This document shows, piece after piece, positions 25,704 to 35,319 of a DNA stretch of 64,000 bases. The notes beneath the pieces were generated by a model. The model saw nothing but the letters and a program-made list of their open reading frames with translations, made no database searches and had not been told where the DNA came from. Source of the stretch: Bradyrhizobium roseum (GTDB taxonomy: Bacteria > Pseudomonadota > Alphaproteobacteria > Rhizobiales > Xanthobacteraceae); contig NZ_CP129212.1 of NCBI RefSeq assembly GCF_030413175.1, forward strand, positions 3,224,001-3,288,000. The letters run 5' to 3'. A program made the position numbers and the translations under genes. Positions within the stretch are counted from its first letter, which is position 1. Every line of letters starts with the position of its first letter.

Positions 25704-26462
25704 ATGAGCGTGACCTCCAGCACAAAATCTGAAAGCGGCTTGGGTGAAACCATCCGCGTCGTCATCCACGCTCTCCTGATTGCGCTCGTGATCCGCACCT
25801 TCCTGTTCCAACCCTTCAACATCCCCTCGGGATCGATGAAGGCGACGCTGCTGGTTGGCGACTATCTGTTCGTTTCGAAATATTCCTACGGCTACAGCCA
25901 TTACTCGATACCGCTCTCGCCGCCGCTGTTTTCGGGCCGCATCTTCGGCTCGGAGCCGAACCGCGGCGACATCGTGGTGTTCCGCCTGCCGAAGGACGAC
26001 TCGACCGATTACATCAAGCGCGTGATCGGCCTGCCGGGCGACCGCATCCAGATGCGGGAGGGCCTGCTTTACATCAACGACAAGCCGGTCAAGCGCGAAC
26101 GGCTGTCCGATTTCATCGGCGAGGACCCTTGCGGTTCGGACGCCACCGCGCGGGTCAAGCGCTGGAAGGAAACGCTGCCGAACGGCGTCAGCTATGAATC
26201 GCTCGATTGCATCGACAACGGTTTCTACGACAACACCAGCATCTACACCGTGCCGCCCGGCCACTTCTTCATGATGGGTGACAACCGCGATAATTCCACG
26301 GACAGCCGCGTGCTGTCGGCGGTCGGCTACGTGCCGTTCCAGAACATCGTGGGCCGGGCGCAGATGATCTTCTTCTCCGTCGCCGAGGGTGAACATGCCT
26401 GGATGTTCTGGCGCTGGCCGACCGCTGTGCGCTGGAATCGTCTTTTCACAATCGTGCGATGA
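25704..26462 (+). CDS. lepB: Signal peptidase I
   Basis: A 252-residue inner-membrane protease that removes Sec and Tat signal peptides. ATG 25704 is preferred over an in-frame ATG at 25668, because the residues after it match the family. A single N-terminal membrane helix (VIHALLIALVIRTFLF) precedes the catalytic Ser in PSGSMKATLL. Lys is in YIKRVIGLPGD and the box E motif is MMGDNRDNSTDSR. The stop overlaps the rnc start (ATGA). Confidence 0.96.
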   Translation: MSVTSSTKSESGLGETIRVVIHALLIALVIRTFLFQPFNIPSGSMKATLLVGDYLFVSKYSYGYSHYSIPLSPPLFSGRIFGSEPNRGDIVVFRLPKDDSTDYIKRVIGLPGDRIQMREGLLYINDKPVKRERLSDFIGEDPCGSDATARVKRWKETLPNGVSYESLDCIDNGFYDNTSIYTVPPGHFFMMGDNRDNSTDSRVLSAVGYVPFQNIVGRAQMIFFSVAEGEHAWMFWRWPTAVRWNRLFTIVR

Positions 26463-27274
26463 AAGACGAGACATCAGTCATCCAGGATTCAGCGACCTCA
26501 GGCGAGCCGGGCCAGGCTGATGCGCCCCGTGAAGCTGCGCCGAAAAAGAGGCGCGGCAAGGCCGCCGCCAAGGCGGCCGCCGCGGCGATCGAAGGGCGTA
26601 TCGGCTATCAATTCTCCGATCCCGTGCTGCTGACGACCGCCTTTACCCATGTCTCCGCGCTGAAGCCGGCGACGCGTCATCGCGCCGACAGCTATCAGCG
26701 GCTGGAATTCCTCGGCGACCACGTGCTCGGGCTGATCATCTCCGACATGCTGTACCGCGCCTATCCGCGCGCCGATGAGGGCGAATTGTCGAAGCGGCTT
26801 GCCGATCTCGTGCGCAAGGAAAGCTGCGCCGACGTGGCAAAGTCGCTCGGGCTGCTCGATGACATCAAGCTCGGCGCAGTCGGCGCGGGCGCGGGCGCGC
26901 GGTTGCGCAAATCCGTGCTCGGTGACATCTGCGAGGCGGTCATCGGCGCGATCTATCTCGACGGCGGCTATGCGGCGGCGTCGCAGTTCGTCGAGCGCAA
27001 CTGGCTGGAGCGGATGCGCAAGCCGCGCCGGCCGCTGCGCGATCCCAAGACGGTGTTGCAGGAATGGGCGCAGAGCAAGGGACTGCCGACGCCGGTCTAT
27101 CGCGAGATCGAGCGCACCGGGCCGCATCACGATCCGCAATTCCGCGTCGCCGTCGATCTGCCTGGCCTGGCGCCGGCCGAAGGCATTGGCGGCTCCAAGC
27201 GCGCGGCCGAGAAAGTGGCGGCATCCGTGATGATCGAACGCGAAGGCGTCGGCGGCGGCAGCAATGACAGTTGA
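26459..27274 (+). CDS. rnc: Ribonuclease III
   Basis: A 271-residue double-strand-specific RNase that processes rRNA and regulates mRNAs. An N-terminal extension of about 45 residues, rich in Ala, Lys and Glu, precedes the catalytic domain. The signature QRLEFLGDHVLGLIISD and a later CEAVIGAIYLDGG carry the metal-binding acidic residues. The dsRNA-binding domain is at about 180-265 (PKTVLQEWAQSKGLPTP). It overlaps lepB by four bases and era by eleven. Confidence 0.96.
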   Translation: MKDETSVIQDSATSGEPGQADAPREAAPKKRRGKAAAKAAAAAIEGRIGYQFSDPVLLTTAFTHVSALKPATRHRADSYQRLEFLGDHVLGLIISDMLYRAYPRADEGELSKRLADLVRKESCADVAKSLGLLDDIKLGAVGAGAGARLRKSVLGDICEAVIGAIYLDGGYAAASQFVERNWLERMRKPRRPLRDPKTVLQEWAQSKGLPTPVYREIERTGPHHDPQFRVAVDLPGLAPAEGIGGSKRAAEKVAASVMIEREGVGGGSNDS

Positions 27275-28190
27275 AATCGCAGCCGGCGCGTCCGGCGAGA
27301 CCCGCTGCGGCTTCGTCGCGCTGATCGGCGCGCCCAATGTCGGCAAGTCGACGCTGGTGAATGCGCTGGTCGGCTCCAAGGTCACCATCGTCTCGCGCAA
27401 GGTGCAGACGACGCGGGCGCTGATCCGCGGCATCGTGATCGAGGACAACGCCCAGATCATCCTGGTCGATACGCCCGGCATCTTTTCGCCGAAGCGACGG
27501 CTCGATCGCGCCATGGTGTCCACCGCCTGGAGCGGGGCGCATGACGCCGATCTGGTCTGCGTGCTGCTCGATGCGAAGGCCGGCATCGACGAGGAGGCCG
27601 ACGCGATCCTGAACAAGCTTGCGACGGTGCAGCACCCGAAGATCCTGGTGCTGAACAAGATCGACCTCATTCCGCGCGAGAAACTCTTGACGCTGGCGCA
27701 GGCCGCCAACGCGCGCATGAAATTCGAGCACACATTCATGATCTCGGCGCTGTCGGGCGACGGCGTCGACGACCTGCGCAAGACGCTTGCGAAAATGGTG
27801 CCGCCGGGGCCGTTCCATTATCCGGAAGACCAGATGTCGGACGCGCCGATGCGGCATCTGGCGGCCGAAATCACCCGCGAGAAGATCTATCGCCATCTCC
27901 ACCAGGAACTGCCGTATCAATCGACGGTGGAGACAGACAGCTGGACCGAGCGCAAGGACAAGTCCGTGCGCATCGAACAGACGATCTTTGTCGAGCGCGA
28001 GAGCCAGCGCAAGATCGTGCTCGGCAAGGGTGGCGCCACCATCAAGTCGATCGGCGCGGATTCGCGCAAGGAAATCGCCGAGATCCTTGGCGTGCCCGTG
28101 CACCTGTTCCTGTTCGTCAAGGTGCGCGAGAACTGGGGCGACGATCCCGAGCGCTACCGCGAAATGGGACTGGATTTTCCCAGGGAATGA
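27264..28190 (+). CDS. era: GTPase Era
   Basis: A 308-residue GTPase needed for 16S rRNA maturation and 30S assembly. G1 is GAPNVGKSTLVN, G2 QTTRALIRG, G3 DTPGIF, and G4 LNKIDL. The C-terminal KH domain contains KIVLGKGGATIKSIG. It overlaps rnc by 11 bases, as in most bacteria. Confidence 0.97.
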   Translation: MTVEIAAGASGETRCGFVALIGAPNVGKSTLVNALVGSKVTIVSRKVQTTRALIRGIVIEDNAQIILVDTPGIFSPKRRLDRAMVSTAWSGAHDADLVCVLLDAKAGIDEEADAILNKLATVQHPKILVLNKIDLIPREKLLTLAQAANARMKFEHTFMISALSGDGVDDLRKTLAKMVPPGPFHYPEDQMSDAPMRHLAAEITREKIYRHLHQELPYQSTVETDSWTERKDKSVRIEQTIFVERESQRKIVLGKGGATIKSIGADSRKEIAEILGVPVHLFLFVKVRENWGDDPERYREMGLDFPRE

Positions 28191-28237
28191 CGTGCAATGA
28201 TCAGGCCGCAATCAGGCAATGACGAAGAACAGGCCCG

Positions 28238-28618
28238 ATGACCGTACCCAACAACGTGCTGTGGTTTGAGGTTCTGCTGTATCTGGCGCTGATGCTGGAT
28301 TCTCTGTCGGCGGCGTTTCGAGACCGTACGCCGAACGACAACATGACGGAGCAGGCGATCATTGTCGGAACCGTGATGGCGGCAGGCACGATTCTGCTGC
28401 TGCTCTACTTTGTCCACCTCGCCGCGCGCCACCGCATGGCCTGGGCGCGTTGGGTGCTGGTCGTGGCCGTGGTGCTGTCGGTGATTTCCCTGGTACCGGT
28501 GATCGGCCAGCGCGGCATCGAGTTCGACAGCGGCATCGAGGCGATCACCTGTGCGCTGACCGCGATGGGGCTGTATTACTCCTTCACCGGCGACGCGGTG
28601 GGGTGGTTCGATACGTGA
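28238..28618 (+). CDS. Small integral membrane protein, unknown
   Basis: A 126-residue protein with four hydrophobic segments (VLWFEVLLYLALMLDSL, IIVGTVMAAGTILLLLYFV, ARWVLVVAVVLSVISLVPVI, ITCALTAMGLYYSFTG). No family recognised. It lies between era and recO on the same strand, an unusual insertion in this conserved order. There are no signs of foreign base composition. Confidence 0.6.
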   Translation: MTVPNNVLWFEVLLYLALMLDSLSAAFRDRTPNDNMTEQAIIVGTVMAAGTILLLLYFVHLAARHRMAWARWVLVVAVVLSVISLVPVIGQRGIEFDSGIEAITCALTAMGLYYSFTGDAVGWFDT

Positions 28619-28629
28619 GGATTGCGGTG

Positions 28630-28739
28630 GGCGGATGAGCCACCGGGTCGCGCGAATGCGCGCCCGGTGATGAACCCCGCGTAATCCGCCGCTGGAACGA
28701 TGCGGTGAATTGGCGGATGGCGCTGCGCTAATCGCCCTA
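28630..28739. repeat. Dispersed intergenic element (family B)
   Basis: Inner and outer units of GGCGGAT (at 28630 and 28713) alternate with GTAATCCGCC, as in an imperfect inverted repeat that I associate with Bradyrhizobium intergenic elements ending in GCGCTAATCGCCCT. It fills the gap before recO. Confidence 0.5.
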
Positions 28740-28768
28740 TGTGCCTCGAAATCCTGTAAACTCCCGCC

Positions 28769-29521
28769 ATGGAATGGACCGACGAGGGCATCGTGCTGGG
28801 CGTGCGGCGGCATGGCGAATCTTCCGCCATCGTCGAACTGCTGACGCGCGAGCATGGCCGGCATCTGGGGCTGGTGCGCGGCGGTGGGGGCAAGCGGATG
28901 CGGCCGTTGCTGCAACCGGGCAACAGCGTCACCACGGTGTGGCGGGCGCGGCTCGACGAGCATCTCGGATATTACGTCGTCGAGGGCACGCGCTTGCGCG
29001 CGGCCACCCTGCTGGGGTCGGCGCATGCAACCTATGGCGTCACCCATCTGGCTTCGCTGGTGCGGCTGTTGCCGGAGCGCGATCCGCACGAAGACATCTA
29101 CGAGATGCTCGGCCGGACGCTGGACGATTTCGACGATGCCGGCGGCGCGGCCGCGCACCTGATCCGGTTTGAACTCGCCATGCTCGCCGAACTCGGTTTT
29201 GGTCTGGACCTGGAAAACTGCGCGGCCACCGGCGCGACCACAGAGCTGATTTATGTCTCGCCAAAGTCCGGCGGCGCGGTATCGCGCGCGGCCGGCGAGC
29301 CCTACCGCGACCGGCTGCTGCGGCTGCCGCCGTTCCTGCGCGAAGGCGAGGGCGGCGCCAACGGCTGGTCGGACCAGGACTTGCTGGACGGTTTTCGCCT
29401 GACCGGGCTGTTCCTGCTGCGCCATGTGCTGGAGCCGCGCGGGCAGGGCCATTCCGACGCCAGGGACGGGTTCATCAACGCGGTGGCGCGGAATCGGGCC
29501 CGAATCACCTCGGTTTTGTAA
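28769..29521 (+). CDS. recO: DNA repair protein RecO
   Basis: A 250-residue RecF-pathway protein that anneals single strands and loads RecA. The N-terminal OB fold starts [18 protein letters not shown], followed by [16 protein letters not shown]. The helical domain includes [11 protein letters not shown], and the usual C-terminal segment with [11 protein letters not shown] is present. It follows the small membrane protein and precedes parC. Confidence 0.94.
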   Translation: MEWTDEGIVLGVRRHGESSAIVELLTREHGRHLGLVRGGGGKRMRPLLQPGNSVTTVWRARLDEHLGYYVVEGTRLRAATLLGSAHATYGVTHLASLVRLLPERDPHEDIYEMLGRTLDDFDDAGGAAAHLIRFELAMLAELGFGLDLENCAATGATTELIYVSPKSGGAVSRAAGEPYRDRLLRLPPFLREGEGGANGWSDQDLLDGFRLTGLFLLRHVLEPRGQGHSDARDGFINAVARNRARITSVL

Positions 29522-29550
29522 GTTGTTCGCGATCCCCCGGCGGGTCGCCC

Positions 29551-29652
29551 CTGCGAACGCAGGGACCCATACGCCGCAGCCCATCAATTGCGCTGTGGCC
29601 CCAGCCGTTTTTCGCCACAAACACCTGTGGTTATGGGTCCCTGCGTTCGCAG
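29551..29652. repeat. MITE-like dispersed element (family C)
   Basis: Two perfect 21-base inverted arms (29551-29571 and 29632-29652, containing CGAACGCAGGGACCCAT and its complement) enclose about 60 bases. Similar symmetry extends a few bases outward with one mismatch. Size and long terminal arms fit a non-autonomous miniature element; I see no coding capacity. Confidence 0.8.
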
Positions 29653-29722
29653 GGACGACAGTTGGGGGGCGCCGCGCGATTCGCGTCTTGAACGATTCAG
29701 CCGAAAAGTTTAACGCCTCCCC

Positions 29723-31978
29723 ATGGGAAAACGACAGCTGCCGCCGGAAGAACCGGCTGAAATCCACGAGGTGATGCTGCGCGATGCGCTGGAAGAGCGC
29801 TATCTCGCCTATGCGCTCTCGACCATCATGCACCGCGCCCTGCCGGACGCCCGCGACGGGCTGAAGCCGGTGCACCGGCGTATTCTTTACGGCATGCGCC
29901 TGCTGCGGCTCGACCCCGGCACGCCGTTCAAGAAGTCCGCCAAGATCGTCGGCGACGTGATGGGCTCGTTCCATCCGCATGGCGACCAGGCGATCTACGA
30001 CGCCATGGTGCGCCTCGCGCAGGACTTCTCCTCGCGCTACCCGCTGGTCGACGGCCAGGGCAACTTCGGCAACATCGACGGCGATAACCCGGCCGCCTAC
30101 CGCTACACCGAAGCGCGCATGACCGACGTCGCGCGGCTGCTGCTGGAAGGCATCGACGAGGACGGCGTCGAGTTTCGTCCGAACTACGACGGCCAGAGCA
30201 AGGAGCCGGTGGTTCTGCCTGGCGGCTTTCCGAATCTGCTCGCCAACGGCTCGCAGGGCATCGCGGTCGGCATGGCCACCTCGATCCCGCCACACAACGC
30301 GGCGGAACTGTGCGACGCCGCGCTGCACCTGATCGACAAGCCGGAAGCCAAGTCGAAGTCGCTCCTGAAATGGGTCAAGGGTCCGGATTTCCCGACCGGC
30401 GGCATCATCGTCGATTCCAAGGAAAGCATCGCCGAAGCCTACATGACCGGGCGCGGCTCGTTCCGCACCCGTGCCAAATGGACCCAGGAGGAGGGCGCGC
30501 GGGGCGCCTGGGTCGTCGTCATCACCGAAATCCCGTGGCTGGTGCAGAAGTCGCGGCTGGTCGAGAAGATCGCCGAACTCCTGAACGAGAAGAAGCTGCC
30601 GCTGGTCGGTGACGTCCGGGACGAATCGGCCGAAGACGTCCGCCTCGTGATCGAGCCGAAATCCCGCGCGGTCGACCCGGCGCTGATGATGGAATCGCTG
30701 TTCCGGCTCACCGAGCTCGAGAGCAAGATTTCGCTGAACCTCAACGTGCTGATCAAGGGCAAGATCCCCAGGGTGGTGGGGCTGGCGGAATGTCTGCGCG
30801 AATGGCTCGACCATCTGCGCGACGTGCTGGTGCGCCGCTCGAACTACCGCAAGACCCAGATCGAGAACCGGCTGGAAATTCTCGGCGGCTACCTGATCGC
30901 GTATCTGAACATCGACGAGGTGATCAGGATCATCCGCACCGAGGATGAGCCGAAGCCGGCGCTGATCAAGGCGTTCAAGCTGACGGAAGTCCAGGCCGAC
31001 GCCATCCTCAACATGCGGCTGCGCTCCTTGCGCAAGCTCGAGGAATTCGAGATCCGCACCGAGGACAAGAACCTTCGCGGCGAACTGAAGGGCCTCAAGG
31101 CGCTGCTCGGCTCCGAGACCGAGCAATGGTCCAAGGTCGGCGAGCAGGTCCGGAAGGTGCGCGACCTGTTCGGGCCGAAGACGCCGCTCGGCAAGCGCCG
31201 CACGCAATTCGCCGACGCGCCCGAGCACGATCTGGCCGCGATCGAGGAAGCCTTTGTCGAGCGCGAACCGTGCACGGTGGTGATCTCCGAAAAGGGCTGG
31301 GTGCGCACGCTCAAGGGCCATGTCGAGGATATCTCGGGGCTTGCGTTCAAGACCGACGACAAGCTCGATCACGCCTTCTTCGCCGAGACCACGTCCAAGC
31401 TGCTGCTGTTCGCCACCAACGGCAAATTCTATTCGCTCGATGTCGCCAAACTGCCGGGCGGCCGCGGCCATGGCGAGCCGATCCGCATGTTCATCGACCT
31501 GGAGCAGGACGCCGCGATCGTGTCGCTGTTCGTCCACAAGGGCGAACGCAAGTTCCTGATCGCGAGCAGCGAGGGGCAAGGATTCGTCGTCAAGGAAGAG
31601 GATTGCGTCGGCAACACCCGCAAGGGCAAGCAGGTGCTCAATGTCACCATGCCGAACGAGGCCTGCGCGATCGCGACTGTCTCCGGTGATACGGTGGCCG
31701 TGATCGGCAGCAACCACAAGATGGTGCTGTTCCCGCTCGACCAGGTGCCGGAGATGGCGCGCGGTCGCGGCGTGCGGCTGCAGAAATATACCAGCGCCAA
31801 GCTGTCCGACGTCGCGGTGTTCGAACTGAAGGCCGGCCTGACCTGGAAGGACTCCGCCGGCCGCGAGCAGAGCATGAGCGCCAAGGAACTGGCCGACTGG
31901 CGCGGCAACCGCGCCGACGCCGGCCGCCTCGCGGGCGGCCTGCCGAAGTCGAACAAGTTCTTGCGGGGCGTGGAGTAA
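29723..31978 (+). CDS. parC: DNA topoisomerase IV subunit A
   Basis: A 751-residue type IIA topoisomerase subunit that decatenates daughter chromosomes together with Par[21 protein letters not shown] is the family start. The catalytic Tyr is in [13 protein letters not shown] and the DNA-binding motif is [21 protein letters not shown] ParC-type C-terminal beta-propeller follows ([18 protein letters not shown]). Length and motifs separate it from GyrA, which is usually longer. Confidence 0.95.
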   Translation: MGKRQLPPEEPAEIHEVMLRDALEERYLAYALSTIMHRALPDARDGLKPVHRRILYGMRLLRLDPGTPFKKSAKIVGDVMGSFHPHGDQAIYDAMVRLAQDFSSRYPLVDGQGNFGNIDGDNPAAYRYTEARMTDVARLLLEGIDEDGVEFRPNYDGQSKEPVVLPGGFPNLLANGSQGIAVGMATSIPPHNAAELCDAALHLIDKPEAKSKSLLKWVKGPDFPTGGIIVDSKESIAEAYMTGRGSFRTRAKWTQEEGARGAWVVVITEIPWLVQKSRLVEKIAELLNEKKLPLVGDVRDESAEDVRLVIEPKSRAVDPALMMESLFRLTELESKISLNLNVLIKGKIPRVVGLAECLREWLDHLRDVLVRRSNYRKTQIENRLEILGGYLIAYLNIDEVIRIIRTEDEPKPALIKAFKLTEVQADAILNMRLRSLRKLEEFEIRTEDKNLRGELKGLKALLGSETEQWSKVGEQVRKVRDLFGPKTPLGKRRTQFADAPEHDLAAIEEAFVEREPCTVVISEKGWVRTLKGHVEDISGLAFKTDDKLDHAFFAETTSKLLLFATNGKFYSLDVAKLPGGRGHGEPIRMFIDLEQDAAIVSLFVHKGERKFLIASSEGQGFVVKEEDCVGNTRKGKQVLNVTMPNEACAIATVSGDTVAVIGSNHKMVLFPLDQVPEMARGRGVRLQKYTSAKLSDVAVFELKAGLTWKDSAGREQSMSAKELADWRGNRADAGRLAGGLPKSNKFLRGVE

Positions 31979-31986
31979 CCCTCACT

Positions 31987-32015
31987 CGTCGTCCCGGCTC
32001 AAGGCCGGGACGACG
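31987..32015. repeat. Perfect hairpin after parC (dispersed repeat core)
   Basis: CGTCGTCCCGGC (31987-31998) pairs with GCCGGGACGACG (32004-32015) across TCAAG. There is no T-run, so it may act as a repeat core and transcript stabiliser rather than a classical terminator. Confidence 0.6.
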
Positions 32016-32083
32016 GAGGAGATGACGGCGCGCTCTCCTCGCTGTGATAGTATTCAAATTTTGCCGCGCTATATACCGCGACC

Positions 32084-33031
32084 ATGGCGCACGATCACGT
32101 TCACCACGATCACTCCCACGCGCATGATCATTCCCATGGTCACGCCGGGCACAGCCATGCGCCGGACAGTTTCGGCTGGGCATTTGCGATCGGCGCTGCG
32201 CTCAATACCGCTTTCGTCGTCGCCGAACTGACCTTCGGCTACGCTGCCAACTCGCTGGCCCTGATTTCGGACGCCGTTCACAATCTCTCCGACGTGTTCG
32301 CGCTGCTCTTGGCATGGGGCGCGGCCTGGCTGGCGCAGCAGAAGCCGACGCAGCAGCACACTTATGGCTATCGCCGTGCCTCGATCCTGGCGGCGTTGTT
32401 CAACGCCGGACTGCTGCTGGTCGCGGTCGGAGGCATTGCCGTCGAGGCGGTCAACCGGTTTTACAGTCCGGCCCCCGTCGCGGGCGGGACAGTCGTGGCT
32501 GTCGCGGCGCTTGGCGTCGCTATCAACGGCGGCACGGCGCTCTTGTTCATGCGCGGCCGTCACGGCGACCTCAATATTCGCGGCGCCTATCTGCACATGG
32601 CGGCCGATGCCGGTGTTTCGCTCGGCGTGGTGATGGCGGCGTTGATCATCATGGCGACGGGCTGGCTGTGGCTCGATCCCGCGATCAGCCTCGCGATCGC
32701 CGCCGTCGTGTTCTGGAGCGGCTGGGGCCTGGCGCGCGACAGCGTCAATCTCGCGCTCGACGGCGTGCCGCGCGGCATCGAGCTTTCCAAGGTGAAGGAT
32801 TATCTCGGCCGGCTGGAGGGCGTCACCGAGGTGCACGACCTGCACATCTGGGCCATGAGCACCAACGAGACCGCGCTGACCGCGCATCTGGTGCGGCCCG
32901 GCGGCAGCGACGACGCCTTCCTGCACGGGGTCTGCGAGGAACTCGCGCACCGCTTCAACATCCACCACGCCACGCTGCAGATCGAGGCCGCCGCCGAGGT
33001 TTGCAAGCTGGCGCCGGCGGAGCGGGTGTAG
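32084..33031 (+). CDS. Cation diffusion facilitator (Zn/Co/Cd efflux, ZitB/CzcD-like)
   Basis: A 315-residue inner-membrane metal/proton antiporter. The His-rich N-terminus (MAHDHVHHDHSHAHDHSHGH) probably binds zinc-like ions. Six membrane helices follow. The metal-site motifs are ISDAVHNLSDVF in helix 2 and HMAADAGVSLGVV in helix 5, an HxxxD-type pair. The cytoplasmic C-terminal domain (VTEVHDLHIWAM, RFNIHHATLQIE) is the ZT dimer domain. Single gene. Confidence 0.92.
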   Translation: MAHDHVHHDHSHAHDHSHGHAGHSHAPDSFGWAFAIGAALNTAFVVAELTFGYAANSLALISDAVHNLSDVFALLLAWGAAWLAQQKPTQQHTYGYRRASILAALFNAGLLLVAVGGIAVEAVNRFYSPAPVAGGTVVAVAALGVAINGGTALLFMRGRHGDLNIRGAYLHMAADAGVSLGVVMAALIIMATGWLWLDPAISLAIAAVVFWSGWGLARDSVNLALDGVPRGIELSKVKDYLGRLEGVTEVHDLHIWAMSTNETALTAHLVRPGGSDDAFLHGVCEELAHRFNIHHATLQIEAAAEVCKLAPAERV

Positions 33032-33185
33032 GCGGTTCGTTGGAAGGGTTCAGCCCCTCCCACAAGAGCGCTTGCCTCACCCCGGCTTGGGTCCTACCTT
33101 GCCTGCACCGGGGACGAAGCAGGCTCCCCGTCAGACGGTCCGCCGTCCAAGCTCTGCGCACTCTCGATCGTGTCGAGGATGGCGC

Positions 33186-34424
33186 ATGGACGGAAACGAG
33201 ACCAGCATTGCGATTGAACCGAAACCCGCCGTCACCGCGCTGATCCGGCTACTCTATGTTGCGCGGGGCCTGCGCGGCTTTGGCGACGGTTTTGCCATCA
33301 TCATCCTGCCGGCCTACATGACCGCGCTTGGCTACGATGCGGTTGCGGTCGGCATCGTCGCGACTGCCTCGCTGCTCGGCACGGCGCTGCTGACTCTGGT
33401 CACGGGCTGGATCGCGCCGCGCTACGATTTGCGGCCGTTGCTGATCGCGGGTGCGGGCCTGATGGCGGCGACCGGCGTTGCCTTTCCCGGCGTCGAGCAT
33501 GTTGTGCTGATCGCGCTGGTCGCTTTCATCGGGACCATCAATCCCTCGGGCGGCGATCTCGGCGTGCTGGTGCCGCTCGAACATGCCGTGCTGGCGCATG
33601 GCGCCACCGACCAGCGCCGCACGCAGGTGTTCGCGCGCTACAGCCTGATCGGCGCGCTATGTACCGCGGCAGGTTCGCTGGCCGCTTCGCTCCCCGATTG
33701 GCTGGTGGCCGGCGGCACCACGCAACTCGCCGCATTCCGCCTGATGTTCTATGCTTATGCCGTGCTCGGCATCGTCTGTGCGATGCTCTATCGCTACGTG
33801 CCACACACTCGCGGTGAGGAGACGCCGCCGCAAACCCCGCTCGGACCGTCGCGGAGCACGGTCTACAAGCTCGCGGCGTTGTTCAGCATCGATTCCTTTG
33901 CCGGAGGTTTCGTCGCCCAGTCGCTGCTGGTGCTCTGGCTGTTCGAGCGGTTCGATCTGTCATTGTCGGCGGCCGGGTTGTTTTTCTTCTGGTCGAGCAC
34001 GCTGAGCGCCTTTTCCTATCCGGTGGCGGCCTGGATCGCCAAACGCATCGGCCTCGTCAACACCATGGTGTTCACGCATATCCCGTCAAGCATCTTCCTG
34101 ATCCTGGCGGCGTTCGCGCCGGATCTCTATGTGGCGCTTGCCCTGCTGTTGATGCGCTCGGCGCTGTCACAGATGGACGTGCCGACCCGCACTTCCTACG
34201 TCATGGCCGTGGTGACGCCAGCGGAACGACCGGCTGCCGCCAGCGTCACCGCTGTGCCGCGCAGCCTGGCATCCGCAATCAGTCCAGCGATCTCCGGCGT
34301 CCTGATGATGACGTCGTTTGGGGGATTGCCCCTGGTGGTCTGCGGCACGCTGAAGATCGCCTACGATCTCGCGCTGCTGTTGTCGTTCCGCCACATCAAG
34401 CCGCCGGAGGAGCGGGGGCGTTAG
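33186..34424 (+). CDS. MFS transporter
   Basis: A 412-residue transporter from ATG 33186; the frame extends upstream but the extra residues are not conserved-looking. The first helix YVARGLRGFGDGFAIIILPA and the first loop SLLGTALLTLVTGWIAPRYD are typical. Twelve hydrophobic segments in two halves can be made out, with a central loop near HTRGEETPPQT. The substrate is unknown. The SQMDVPTRTSYVMAVV segment in helix 10 resembles a drug- or sugar-type MFS. Confidence 0.8.
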   Translation: MDGNETSIAIEPKPAVTALIRLLYVARGLRGFGDGFAIIILPAYMTALGYDAVAVGIVATASLLGTALLTLVTGWIAPRYDLRPLLIAGAGLMAATGVAFPGVEHVVLIALVAFIGTINPSGGDLGVLVPLEHAVLAHGATDQRRTQVFARYSLIGALCTAAGSLAASLPDWLVAGGTTQLAAFRLMFYAYAVLGIVCAMLYRYVPHTRGEETPPQTPLGPSRSTVYKLAALFSIDSFAGGFVAQSLLVLWLFERFDLSLSAAGLFFFWSSTLSAFSYPVAAWIAKRIGLVNTMVFTHIPSSIFLILAAFAPDLYVALALLLMRSALSQMDVPTRTSYVMAVVTPAERPAAASVTAVPRSLASAISPAISGVLMMTSFGGLPLVVCGTLKIAYDLALLLSFRHIKPPEERGR

Positions 34425-34433
34425 AGCGCGCGG

Positions 34434-34688
34434 CTACCAGGGCGTTCGGCGTCCGTCGGGGAGGGGGTCCATCATGCGTCGCTCATCGCGCACGTGCGAC
34501 CATTGCACCAGTTTGATTTCAGGCGTGTCGGGGGCGCTGGGCCCCTCCGACTGAAAAGCAAGTTTCTGGTTGGCCTGCACCTGGTATTTGGCGGCTTGCG
34601 CCAGCCAGTACCATTTCTTGTCGGGTTCGCTGACGGCGCGTTGACGGCATTCAGCTTCCAGTTCGCGAAGGCGGGTCGCATCATTCAT
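34434..34688 (-). CDS. Small conserved hypothetical protein
   Basis: An 84-residue protein from ATG 34688. MNDATRLRELEAECRQRAVS and then KKWYWLAQAAKYQVQANQKL suggest a two-helix, Arg/Glu-rich structure. Short proteins with this pattern occur in Bradyrhizobium; the function is unknown. It is convergent with the MFS gene (9-base gap). No signal or membrane segment. Confidence 0.6.
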   Translation of the reverse strand: MNDATRLRELEAECRQRAVSEPDKKWYWLAQAAKYQVQANQKLAFQSEGPSAPDTPEIKLVQWSHVRDERRMMDPLPDGRRTPW

Positions 34689-35121
34689 GGTCAATTCCAG
34701 AATCTGGAGGCTCCATCGTGCCGGAGCCACGTACCATTGAATCCCCCTCCCGCCAGCCTGTGTGACAAGAAGTTGTTATTGATCGGCTATAGAGGTGCGA
34801 GGTAATTTATTGAAATTTAGGAATGGATTAGCGCGATAATGAAGCCTTCGGCACGCAACCCATCGTAATTGCAAGCTTTCGAGGGCCGGTGGGCGTCTGT
34901 GCTTGTCCAGTCTGTGCGCGAAGCAACCCTGGCCATTATTTCTGCATAGAACAACCAGAGCGAGCTGTAAGAAAGTCAGCAATTCGCGACAGTTGCATGG
35001 CGACGTTCATTCGGGAGCCGGGAGCGGCGCGTTCGCCCATCCGCGCAGTACACAGGCGGTCGCATCATCCATTGGAAAGAAGCTCTCAATGCGAAGCTCC
35101 TGCAGCGTGATATCCTGCAGC
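34689..35121. other. Intergenic, no gene seen
   Basis: A stretch of 433 bases with moderate AT content. The forward frames here continue into the transporter remnant below but have no family of their own. No repeats or promoter motifs stood out. Confidence 0.4.
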
Positions 35122-35304
35122 GCGCTGGCGTTGCTGGCGCTGGAGCGGGCCTCACCGACGCGCGTCGCCAATACCATGACCGTTGATGTCCTCGCGGCGG
35201 GCCTGCTTGCCACGCAACTCGTCGGAGAGGCCATCACGCCTAACCTCGTGCTGGGGCTTGTCGCGGTGTTCACCGGAATCTGGATCGCGACTTCGGCGCG
35301 ATAG
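35122..35304 (+). pseudogene. EamA/DMT transporter, C-terminal remnant
   Basis: Only the last two helices of an EamA-type permease remain: ERASPTRVANTMTVDVLAAG, and LVGEAITPNLVLGLVAVF followed by GIWIATSAR. The typical DMT end has the same VLAAxLVGEPITPNLVLG plan. The upstream part of the frame (from 34903) is unrelated. The functional gene is lost. It is convergent with the MFS gene at 35320. Confidence 0.75.
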
Positions 35305-35319
35305 CTGGCAAACTTTTAG

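Noticed and set aside
28154-31717. Open frame of 1187 codons on the minus strand
   Set aside because: It runs antisense to recO and parC, both intact with clear motifs, and its translation has no domain and a biased composition typical of GC-rich antisense frames.
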